A stretch of 41,121 nucleotides of DNA from Gammaproteobacteria bacterium (GTDB lineage Bacteria > Pseudomonadota > Gammaproteobacteria > Arenicellales > Poriferihabitantaceae), in the NCBI GenBank assembly GCA_011523765.1, contig WTGA01000110.1:1-41121 (forward strand), written 5' to 3'. Shown one piece after another: positions 34,700-41,121 of the stretch. Position 1 is the first letter of the stretch. Every line of letters begins with the position of its first letter. Made by a program: the position numbers and the translations under genes. The notes under the pieces were generated by a model. It saw nothing but the letters and a program-made list of their open reading frames with translations, searched no databases and was not told the DNA's origin.

Positions 34700-35570
34700 C
34701 CACCATTTTTTCCCGCAACCCAGATTGACGTTGTGTGGTTCCCCGATGGCGCCGGCGGCGACCGCTTCGAGGAAAAGGAATTTCGAGGGCCTTTGTCGGA
34801 CATCCTGCGCGATGCCATTGATTTCATCGTTCGGAATTACCTGAAGGAAACGGTTATCAAGCATCCGCATCAGCCGCAAGCGGAACGATTCTGGAATTTC
34901 CCCCACGCCGCTATTGAAGAGGCCTTGGTCAACGCGATCTATCACCGCTCCTACGAGGAGCGGAGCCGGTCGAAGTACGCATCACACCGGAAGAACTGAC
35001 TGTCACGAGCTTCCCCGGCGCCGATCGGTCAATCCGCATGGAGGACTTACGGACGGGGCAAATAACCAGCCGTCGTTACCGGAACCGCCGTATCGGGGAA
35101 TTTCTCAAAGAACTTGATTTGGCCGAAGGCCGGTCCACGGGAATCCCGAAGATATTGCGGGCCATGCGAGAGAACGGCTCACCGCCCCCGGTCTTTGAAA
35201 GCGACGAGGATCGTATCTGGTTCCTGGTTCGCCTTCCGGTACATGAACGGGCACGCCCGGAGCCATACGAACAGGATACCGAACAAGGTACCGAACAAGG
35301 TACCGAACAAGGTACCGAACAAGCTTTTCATCATGTCAGCAACTGGTTGTTGCCCTTGTCGGGGAGTTGAGCCGCGCCGAATTACAAGCTGCCTTGAATC
35401 TGGCTCACCGACCTCATTTCATCTCTGCGTATCTACGACCCGCCCTTGAAGCCGGGCTGATCGAAATGACGCTCCCCGACAATCCAACCAGCCAGAACCA
35501 GCGTTATCGGCGAACGGCAGCCGGACATGCCCTGACACAGCAAACCACGGACGAGGATACTGTTATATGA
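34700..35570 (+). pseudogene. frameshifted COG2865-type ATP-binding/transcriptional regulator, N-terminus missing
   Basis: Three frames together reproduce the C-terminal part of the COG2865 (AlbA-like, GHKL ATP-binding, winged-helix) family. Segment 1 (about 34700-34963): FFPATQIDVVWFPDG, LKETVIKHPHQP, FWNFPHAAIEEALVNAIYHRSYEER. A missing G after 34963 (cgg-ag-ccg where cgg-gag-ccg is expected) shifts to segment 2 (to about 35335): PVEVRITPEELTVTSFPGAD, RRYRNRRIGEFLKELDLAEG, GIPKILRAMRENGSPPP. A second shift near 35331-35337 leads to segment 3: ELSRAELQAALNLAHRPHF, the winged helix, ending at 35570. About 200 N-terminal residues are absent. The last stop overlaps the hsdM start (ATGA). In relatives this gene often accompanies type I restriction genes. 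Confidence 0.8.
35277..35324 (+). repeat. 12-bp tandem repeat, four units (TEQG linker)
   Basis: Four near-identical copies of a 12-nt unit (TACCGAACAAGG) encode Thr-Glu-Gln-Gly repeats in the linker between the ATP-binding part and the winged helix of the broken regulator. Related proteins have similar TEQV-like linkers, so it is a coding repeat, not a regulatory array. Confidence 0.85.
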
Positions 35571-37057
35571 ACATCGCCCCTATCGTCTCCAAAGTCTGGA
35601 GTTTTTGCGACACCCTGCGCGATGACGGGGTTGGATATGGCGATTATCTGGAACAACTCACCTGGCTGATTTTCCTCAAGATGGCCGACGAATACTCCAA
35701 ACCTCCTTACAGCCGCGATGTTGGTATCCCTGTTTACAATTGGCAGAGTCTGCGGTCGAAAAGCGGTGCGGGGCTTGGAGACCATTATATCGCCCTGCTT
35801 CGCGCACTCGGCAGCAAAACCGGTATGCTTGGACAGATTTTCACCAAGTCCCAGAACAAAATCCAGGACCCGGCAAAACTATACCGCCTCATTGATATGG
35901 TCAACGAAACCGAATGGGTCACGATGGGCGCTGACATCAAAGGCGATATCTACGAAGGATTGCTGGAGAAAAACGCCGAGGATACGAAATCCGGCGCCGG
36001 GCAGTACTTCACACCTCGTGCTCTGATCCGCGCTATGGTCGAATGTGTACGGCCCGAGCCCGGCAAGGTGATCGCAGACCCGGCCTGCGGTACAGGCGGT
36101 TTCTTTCTGGCCGCCTACGACTTCATGACCGACCCGGACAATTTCAATCTCGATAAGGAACAGAAAGCGTTTTTGAAACACGAGGCCTTTCATGGCAATG
36201 AGATTGTTGCCAGCACACGCCGTCTGTGCCTGATGAACCTGTTCTTGCACAATATCGGTGAAATTGAGGGAGGAGCGCCCATATCACCGAATGACTCTCT
36301 GGTAGCCGATTCTGGCAAGCGTTTCGACTACGTATTGGCTAATCCACCTTTTGGAAAAAAAAGTTCCATGAGCTTTACAAACGAAGAAGGCAAGCAGGAA
36401 AAGGATGACCTGATCTATAACCGACAGGATTTCTGGGCAACAACTTCAAATAAACAACTGAATTTCGTGCAACACATTCGCACGATGCTGAAAACTACCG
36501 GTCGCGCTGCCGTTGTCGTACCGGACAATGTACTGTTCGAGGGAGGCGCCGGCGAGATCATCCGTCAGAAGTTGCTGGAAAATACTGACCTGCATACCAT
36601 CCTGCGCCTTCCAACAGGGGTATTCTACGCGCAGGGAGTCAAGGCCAATGTAATCTTTTTTGATAACCACGAAGCCAGCCCGAACCCCTGGACCAGGGAG
36701 GTCTGGTACTACGATTACCGCACCAACATTCACCACACGTTGAAGAAAAAACCAATGCGGTATGAGAATCTGTCGGACTTCGTCCATTGCTACAATCCCC
36801 AGAATCGACACCGGCGCAAGGCAACCTGGGACGAAACAGATTCGCCGGAAGGACGCTGGCGCAGCTACAGCTACGAAGCGATAAAAGCCCGCGACAAGAC
36901 CAGCCTCGACATATTCTGGCTCAAGGACAAGAACCTGACCGACCTCGACAACCTGCCTGAACCTGATGTCCTTGCCGAAGAGATCATCGAGAACCTGGAA
37001 GCCGGGCTCAGCAGCTTCCGTAAGGTACTTGCAGGTTTGAGGAGACCACCGCAATAG
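35567..37057 (+). CDS. hsdM: type I restriction-modification DNA methyltransferase subunit HsdM
   Basis: N6-adenine methyltransferase subunit, 496 residues, apparently complete. The N-terminal helical domain (about 1-130) leads to GQYFTPR (145-151), the AdoMet motif DPACGTGGF (171-179) and the catalytic NPPF (259-262). The C-terminal part (YDYRTNIHHTLKK, LSDFVHCYNP) matches the longer HsdM type. Its ATG overlaps the stop of the preceding broken regulator. No hsdS or hsdR follows: the next sequences are a HigA-like stub and a nuclease-like gene. Without a specificity subunit the enzyme cannot choose a site, so it is either decaying, served by HsdS from elsewhere, or used with a different partner. 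Confidence 0.95.
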   Translation: MNIAPIVSKVWSFCDTLRDDGVGYGDYLEQLTWLIFLKMADEYSKPPYSRDVGIPVYNWQSLRSKSGAGLGDHYIALLRALGSKTGMLGQIFTKSQNKIQDPAKLYRLIDMVNETEWVTMGADIKGDIYEGLLEKNAEDTKSGAGQYFTPRALIRAMVECVRPEPGKVIADPACGTGGFFLAAYDFMTDPDNFNLDKEQKAFLKHEAFHGNEIVASTRRLCLMNLFLHNIGEIEGGAPISPNDSLVADSGKRFDYVLANPPFGKKSSMSFTNEEGKQEKDDLIYNRQDFWATTSNKQLNFVQHIRTMLKTTGRAAVVVPDNVLFEGGAGEIIRQKLLENTDLHTILRLPTGVFYAQGVKANVIFFDNHEASPNPWTREVWYYDYRTNIHHTLKKKPMRYENLSDFVHCYNPQNRHRRKATWDETDSPEGRWRSYSYEAIKARDKTSLDIFWLKDKNLTDLDNLPEPDVLAEEIIENLEAGLSSFRKVLAGLRRPPQ

Positions 37058-37090
37058 CGATAGACCACAATCATTGAGAGGAACTGATAA

Positions 37091-37234
37091 ATGCCGATGA
37101 TGAACCCGCCACACTTGGGTGAACTGGTCCGCGAAAGCATGGATGAGATGGGCTGGAACGTGACCAAGATGGCGGCGTGTCTCGGCTGCGAGCGAGGCAC
37201 GCTGGCGCGGCGCGAACGGACGGCTGTGAAATAG
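37091..37234 (+). pseudogene. truncated HigA-like antitoxin (helix-turn-helix)
   Basis: A 47-codon frame begins MMNPPHLGELVRESMDEMGW and NVTKMAACLGCERGTL, a typical HigA/XRE antitoxin opening. The family then expects about 50 more residues (SRLLNG...), but the frame changes to ARRERTAVK and stops. One alternative frame shows a faint NGR. No HigB toxin gene is adjacent. It lies 33 nt after hsdM where hsdS would be expected, suggesting a deletion scar. Confidence 0.65.
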
Positions 37235-37323
37235 CGTAAGAGGGCACTTTCAGGTATGATTCCCGCATTGCACAAACTACCGTTCCGCTGCGGACATCAC
37301 AGGGCAAACCAAGATCAGGCACC

Positions 37324-37929
37324 ATGACCTTTATCACGAAAAAACCGCCGCCGCCTGGCAGGGCAGGAAAATGTGACGGAGATTTTGAAGAGCATCTGTA
37401 CGAAGCAGCCGTCATGCTTGCCGTAGCTCAGTGGATGTTCAATCAGGGTGCAAATAAAGTGTGCTTGCATCCCGATGGAGTACATGCCCAGCAGTTCGAC
37501 ATTTTCGAGTGGTTGAGGGGTAAGGGATTTGAAAGAATTTGCAAAATAGGACAGACTCGGGACGCTGGAATTTACTCCCGCCAGCACCAAACACTTGTTA
37601 TCGAATTCACGCCTGGGCAGGGCGACATCGTTACAGACTTGGGGGGTTGCCGCGTCGTGGTGGAAGCAAAAGGAGGCATCATCAACACGCGCCATTCGGG
37701 ACAAAAATCGAAGCTACGAAAGCACCTCTATGAGGCGGTTGGCATGCTACTTGACGAGCGGACTGGTGCTGACCGATTGATTGCTGCGGTGCCATTTCAT
37801 CAAGAGACCGAACGAATCGCCTGCAGGATGGTTGGGCGATGCCGTGATGCGGGGATAGAGATTGCGCTGGTTTCTGGATCGGGTGAAATTCAACTGTGCA
37901 CTGAAGATGCAGAGGGTTGGTCGACCTGA
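37324..37929 (+). CDS. hypothetical protein with PD-(D/E)xK-like nuclease core
   Basis: A complete 201-residue frame that I do not recognise as a named family. Residues 99-116 (QGDIVTDLGGCRVVVEAKGG) place D101 and E114-x-K116 on either side of two likely beta strands, as in PD-(D/E)xK nucleases; a following helix SGQKSKLRKHLYEAVGMLL supplies K and Y residues often seen in this fold. The N-terminal helix has a similar EEHLYEAAVMLAVAQ run. Composition is normal and no signal or membrane segment is seen. It sits between the HigA-like stub and the AbiEii remnant, near hsdM. A restriction-like or repair nuclease is plausible; the function is inferred, not shown. Confidence 0.6.
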   Translation: MTFITKKPPPPGRAGKCDGDFEEHLYEAAVMLAVAQWMFNQGANKVCLHPDGVHAQQFDIFEWLRGKGFERICKIGQTRDAGIYSRQHQTLVIEFTPGQGDIVTDLGGCRVVVEAKGGIINTRHSGQKSKLRKHLYEAVGMLLDERTGADRLIAAVPFHQETERIACRMVGRCRDAGIEIALVSGSGEIQLCTEDAEGWST

Positions 37930-38075
37930 TTAAACGCTTGATCTGACAGTTGCCGGTTTGACGGAGTGACTGTTAGTCAGAGTAGACGAAAAAAGAATGG
38001 GAGAGCAAATATTCGGGTAAATTCTAATTCGCCCGGAATAAACAATCGTGCGGAACCCCCCCAAACAAAATCACA

Positions 38076-38516
38076 ATGAATTCATGGAAGATGCAGCAGT
38101 TGTGGTGCGGCATGAGTCCTTTGCCAAGCCAACTGCGGCTGTATGGAGGTGCCGCATTGGCCTTGCATCGAAACCACCGGTCCTCAACGGGCTTTAATTT
38201 CGCGACCCCCCCCCCAGGCAGTGGTGGATCTTGATTTTGTCGGTCAATTCACATGGTTAAAAGGAGCTGAATTGAAAGGAGGGCCCGAAATGGTCGATGC
38301 GGTCATTCAAGGTGAAACCCGGCCCCTTATTGTGACGTTCATGGAATGCGGTTCCTTGATACCGTTCCCAACCAAAGAACCGATTACTGCCTCAAACGGG
38401 GTGGCCATCGCCATCCCATTGATCTGGTGGTATCGAAGATCGTCGCTTGTCTGTCACGGGAACAGAAAAGGGACTATGAGGACATGGCGGAGGCGATTAA
38501 AGCCTGGCCTGAATGA
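38076..38516 (+). pseudogene. frameshifted nucleotidyltransferase toxin of the AbiEii/AbiGii type
   Basis: Three pieces in two frames line up with the AbiEii toxin family: LRLYGGAALALHRNHRSSTGFNF (family YGGTALALxLGHRxSxDFDF), then AVVDLDFVGQFTWLKG and EPITASNGVAIAIP, then DLVVSKIVACLSREQKRDYE followed by DMAEAIKAWPE and stop. The first shift lies in a C10 tract (38206-38215), the second near 38415-38425. The asparagine in GFNF also replaces the usual catalytic Asp. No AbiEi antitoxin is next to it. The toxin is presumably dead unless the C-tract slips. Confidence 0.65.
38206..38215. repeat. C10 homopolymer at a frameshift
   Basis: Ten consecutive C residues exactly where the AbiEii-like frame breaks. 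Such tracts can vary in length during replication, and also cause sequencing errors. Confidence 0.7.
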
Positions 38517-39153
38517 TGCCGGCAAGCCGTACAGGTTTTGAAAAATTACCGACCGGCTGCCATCAGCCGCGCATTGGCGGCCCCCCTCGCCGCATCTATG
38601 AAAGACTCGATGCGGAAACGGTGAATGGTTTGCGCGCATTCGCTCGCGGGCTGAAAAACAACCTTGATCTGGGGTTATGGAGAACATTCTGGAATGGGAC
38701 CCGGATCATCTTGTCTACGATCCACATCCGGAACTGGATAATTGGAGGGGAACGGCGAGCCCGCCTATTGATCACCCGCTGGTGCGGTCCCCGGAGCGCT
38801 GGAAGATTGCCGGCCGGGTTTGGTGGAATGGACCCCGTGGATGGATGGTCGACCCAGTTTGGGTCTGCAAGATATGGACCGCACCCAGACAGTCTACCGG
38901 ATCCCCCGTACGAACCCATGCACCGGGCTCGATCGACTCGATCAGCCCATGGTCCCTGGCCTGGTTTTGGAGGTCATCGCAATCCCCTGTTGCTCCAGCC
39001 ACGCAGACAAAAGCACCACTCCGGAGGGCTGTGATTGCAGGAAGCGATTCAATTCTATTTTCTCATGATTGGAAGTTTGTCCCGCGTGCCATCATACTAT
39101 GCAGGCCGACTGACAGCCCGACGGTAGGTGACGGCTTTCAACATGAGATATTC
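38517..39153. other. gene-poor stretch between AbiEii remnant and AAA gene
   Basis: About 640 bp without a gene I can support. Short frames exist on both strands (plus 38677-39165, minus 39002-38772) with partly protein-like pieces (ENILEWDPDHLVYDPHPEL; DHGLIESIEPGAWVRTGDPV), but no family is recognised and none has a good start. Probably debris of former accessory genes. Confidence 0.45.
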
Positions 39154-39173
39154 TACGGTTTGTAGTAACCGTA
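39154..39173. promoter_or_regulatory. palindrome upstream of AAA ATPase gene (operator or hairpin)
   Basis: TACGGTT-TGTAGT-AACCGTA: perfect 7-bp arms with a 6-nt spacer, ending 13 nt before the start codon at 39187. Its position over the leader suggests an operator or a translational hairpin. No regulator gene is adjacent. Confidence 0.5.
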
Positions 39174-39186
39174 CAGATCCAACACT

Positions 39187-40335
39187 ATGCCCAATGAGAC
39201 CCCGTTAGAAGAACTGTTCCTTCCCGGCACGGGGACCATTCCTCCCCATTTGGCGGGCCGGGGTCGGGAACAGGATTATTTCAACCGGTGTCTGCGCACA
39301 CTGGTCCAGGGCCGCCCAATAGCCCAGGACATGATCGTCTACGGGCCCCGGGGCAACGGCAAGACCGCTCTTCTGCGTTTCCTTCAGAAAAATATCCGGA
39401 GAGAGTATCGCACGGTTTCTTCGGCCTGGATGACGCCGGATGACATTCCCTCCCCCCAGGCGTTGCTGGCAGAGATCGCCGCCACTGGCGGCCTGAAAGT
39501 GAAAAAGGTATCCAGCGGGATTGACCTGAAGTTGTTCAATGTTTCCGTTGAACTGGAAGATGGCCATGTGCTCAACGCAACCCAACTGATCCAGAAACGA
39601 TGCACCTCCCACCCTTGGGTACTGATCATTGATGAAGCCCACATGCTGGAACCGAAGGTGGCGCAGGTCCTGCTTGACGCCAGCCAGAAGGTGCGGGGAG
39701 GGGGTAAAGCGTTTTTCCTCGTACTGGCCGGAACTCCAGGTCTGCGGAACCGGATGAGTATGGCCGGGGCCAGTTTCTGGAGCCGCAGTAAAAAATTTCC
39801 GGTTATGAGACTCTCTCCCAACGCATCGGCCGAGGCCTTGGTAAAGCCTCTACAGGATTTCAACATTACCTTCGCACCGGGGGTTGTGGAAGACGTGGTA
39901 CAGCGGGCGCAACGGTATCCCTTCTTCATTCAGTTGTGGGGACAGGCCCTGTGCACGCAAATTCAGCGGGGCGAGATCATTGATGGGAGGCACGTCCAGG
40001 CGGTGAAGAAGGAGGTCGGCGAGGAAAGAGATATGATGTACGTGGACCGCTATAATGAACTGCGCAACGCAGGCTATCTGGGCATTGCAAGGCACCTGAC
40101 CCATCTGTTTCGTGAAAAAGGTCCGACGATTCACGAAAAAATACTAAGGGAAGAAGTGGAGGCGGTTTGTGCCAAGGAAGGGAAGAACGGGCTGGAGACC
40201 CTGCTGGGGCTGGAAGATCTGGGATATGTCTGGCGGACCCAAAGCAACCCGATTGCCTATGAAGCGGGGATTCCAGGCTTGATGTCGTACGTTGCCAACC
40301 AATTACAGAAGCAGAATGTAGGGATCGAAATGTAA
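39187..40335 (+). CDS. AAA-type ATPase (AAA_16/AAA_22-like)
   Basis: A complete 382-residue protein. Walker A GPRGNGKT is at 53-60, Walker B VLIIDEAHML at 145-154, and a sensor-like VLAGTPGLRNRM follows; the C-terminal third (about 270-375) is helical with a winged-helix-like end (ILREEVEAVCAKEG, LEDLGYVWR). The overall plan resembles Orc1/Cdc6- or TniB/ExeA-like ATPases used by phages, transposons and defence systems as well as housekeeping modules. No partner effector is encoded beside it in frame. It lies after the AbiEii remnant and before a dnaQ-like fragment, and is one of the few intact genes of the accessory region. Confidence 0.75.
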   Translation: MPNETPLEELFLPGTGTIPPHLAGRGREQDYFNRCLRTLVQGRPIAQDMIVYGPRGNGKTALLRFLQKNIRREYRTVSSAWMTPDDIPSPQALLAEIAATGGLKVKKVSSGIDLKLFNVSVELEDGHVLNATQLIQKRCTSHPWVLIIDEAHMLEPKVAQVLLDASQKVRGGGKAFFLVLAGTPGLRNRMSMAGASFWSRSKKFPVMRLSPNASAEALVKPLQDFNITFAPGVVEDVVQRAQRYPFFIQLWGQALCTQIQRGEIIDGRHVQAVKKEVGEERDMMYVDRYNELRNAGYLGIARHLTHLFREKGPTIHEKILREEVEAVCAKEGKNGLETLLGLEDLGYVWRTQSNPIAYEAGIPGLMSYVANQLQKQNVGIEM

Positions 40336-40537
40336 GGAACCTCTTTTGTGCATGACAAGAAAGAACGGCAACTCCGAGACCCTGGCCAGAGTTCAATCTG
40401 ACAGCGGTATTTCAGCTTCAAACAGGCCCTTGTTTGTTAGTCATTATCCCGGTCCGGTCTCTCTCCAATTCGTCCAGTTCCTTTATGTGATGCTGCATTT
40501 ATTCAAAATTATCTTGTCGTGGACGGACCGCTCAAGA

Positions 40538-40930
40538 TCATAAACGGATGGCCACCAATAAAAGGACGACGGCTGAAATCAAAAGTAACCCTCCCCACCA
40601 TTTCTTTTTCTCGGCCTCCTGCAATTCGTCAATGACTTCCCCCATCAATTTGTCAGCGACTTCCAACAGCAATTCAGCATTGCCCGTGTTTATCCCGATG
40701 GGAAACATCCACATTGTAACGCCTGCACAAGGCATCCAGGGAGTTCGGTTTGCCGGAGTACATGTTCCTTGCCAGTTCGAGTGTGTCGAAAACGTCAAAA
40801 GCGGATGAAATCGGCTTTTTCCCATACCCGGCTAACTGGTATTCATGATCCAGAAACCCGAGGTCAAAGGGGGCGTTGTGAATGACCAATTGCCCCCTTC
40901 AATAAAATCCAGAAAACTGTCCGCAACTCA
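40538..40930 (-). pseudogene. broken DnaQ-like 3'-5' exonuclease fragment
   Basis: The minus strand carries the C-terminal half of a DnaQ/epsilon-type exonuclease: ADSFLDFIEG (upstream frame), LVIHNAPFDLGFLDHEYQLA, FDVFDTLELARNM, NSLDALCRRYNVDVSHRDKHG. One base seems lost in a G-run near 40890 and about 8 nt are lost after DKHG (near 40690), after which AELLLEVADKLMGEVIDELQ continues in another frame. The end, KKKWWGGLLLISAVVLLLVA, is a membrane helix that DnaQ does not have, so the tail may come from a different gene. The N-terminal catalytic DxE motif is missing. Confidence 0.65.
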
Positions 40931-41059
40931 ATCCAGTTTTCAATTAATTCAGGGGGTTTTGGGTAATCGGGACCACCCCGGGAAGTTGCCCCTATTACTA
41001 TCTCCTTTTTTCTGTTCCCATGTTCCATGGTTACGGCAAGTAATTGGAACTTGTCCGGA

Positions 41060-41121
41060 CCGGGTCTTCATGAGCGCCAGGCTAACTGGTGCCAGTGTTG
41101 CCGGTGCAAGTCCGGTGTGGG
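41060..41121 (+). ncRNA. possible structured RNA, perhaps 5' part of a group II intron
   Basis: The last 60 bases contain CCAG-gctaa-CTGG and CCGG-TGCAAGT-CCGG hairpins separated by short linkers. GGTGCAAGTCCGG strings occur in domain I of bacterial group II introns and, differently placed, in cobalamin riboswitches. No GUGYG intron start is visible upstream, and the window ends before any diagnostic core. Tentative. Confidence 0.3.

Noticed and set aside
35277..35324. CRISPR-like or iteron repeat array
   Set aside because: The 12-bp units are directly adjacent without spacers and are in frame as a TEQG protein linker.
38677..39165. A 162-codon frame on the plus strand
   Set aside because: Only the first part looks protein-like, there is no ribosome-binding site and no family is recognised.
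41080..41121. Cobalamin riboswitch
   Set aside because: GGTGCAAGTCCGG resembles part of the B12 element, but the preceding AGGGAA-type segment is missing and the element is cut at the edge.

Overview
The window is a GC-rich bacterial chromosome segment. Two gene neighbourhoods typical of Gammaproteobacteria place it: nnr-tsaE-amiB-mutL-miaA-hfq-hflX (16.4-11.4 kb region, minus strand), as in E. coli, and gyrA-pheA-tyrA...aroA, the aromatic block that follows gyrA in pseudomonads and relatives. MutL carries the endonuclease motif expected in a lineage without MutH. I cannot name the genus.

Layout. 1-9.8 kb: gyrA, pheA and tyrA run leftward as a tight unit. aroA, which often follows tyrA, is separated from it by a divergent drug-efflux module (LysR regulator facing an EmrA/EmrB pair) and seems to have its own sigma70-type promoter. 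10-17.9 kb: the compact leftward chain nnr-tsaE-amiB-mutL-miaA-hfq-hflX, with several overlaps. 18-27.3 kb: assorted metabolism and transport: a dienelactone-hydrolase-like protein with a Tat signal, a ClC protein lacking the gating glutamate, a LysE-like membrane protein, an arginase-family protein with one altered metal ligand, queG, two MFS transporters and a GhrA-like dehydrogenase. 27.9-34.5 kb: a four-gene leftward operon, DUF1302 outer-membrane protein, DUF1329 protein, YCF48-like beta-propeller and MMPL/RND transporter, which probably moves a hydrophobic compound or lipid across the envelope.

34.6-41.1 kb is an accessory region with a different character: a frameshifted COG2865-type ATP-binding regulator, an intact but solitary HsdM methylase, a HigA-like antitoxin stub, an intact unrecognised protein with a PD-(D/E)xK-like nuclease core, a frameshifted AbiEii-type toxin gene containing a C10 tract, an intact AAA ATPase behind a palindrome, a broken dnaQ-like exonuclease fragment, and a possible structured RNA cut by the right edge. 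It reads as a decaying defence island with a few intact survivors. The hsdM / nuclease-like / AAA group is the part of the window most likely to hold something undescribed, but from sequence alone it is a candidate only.
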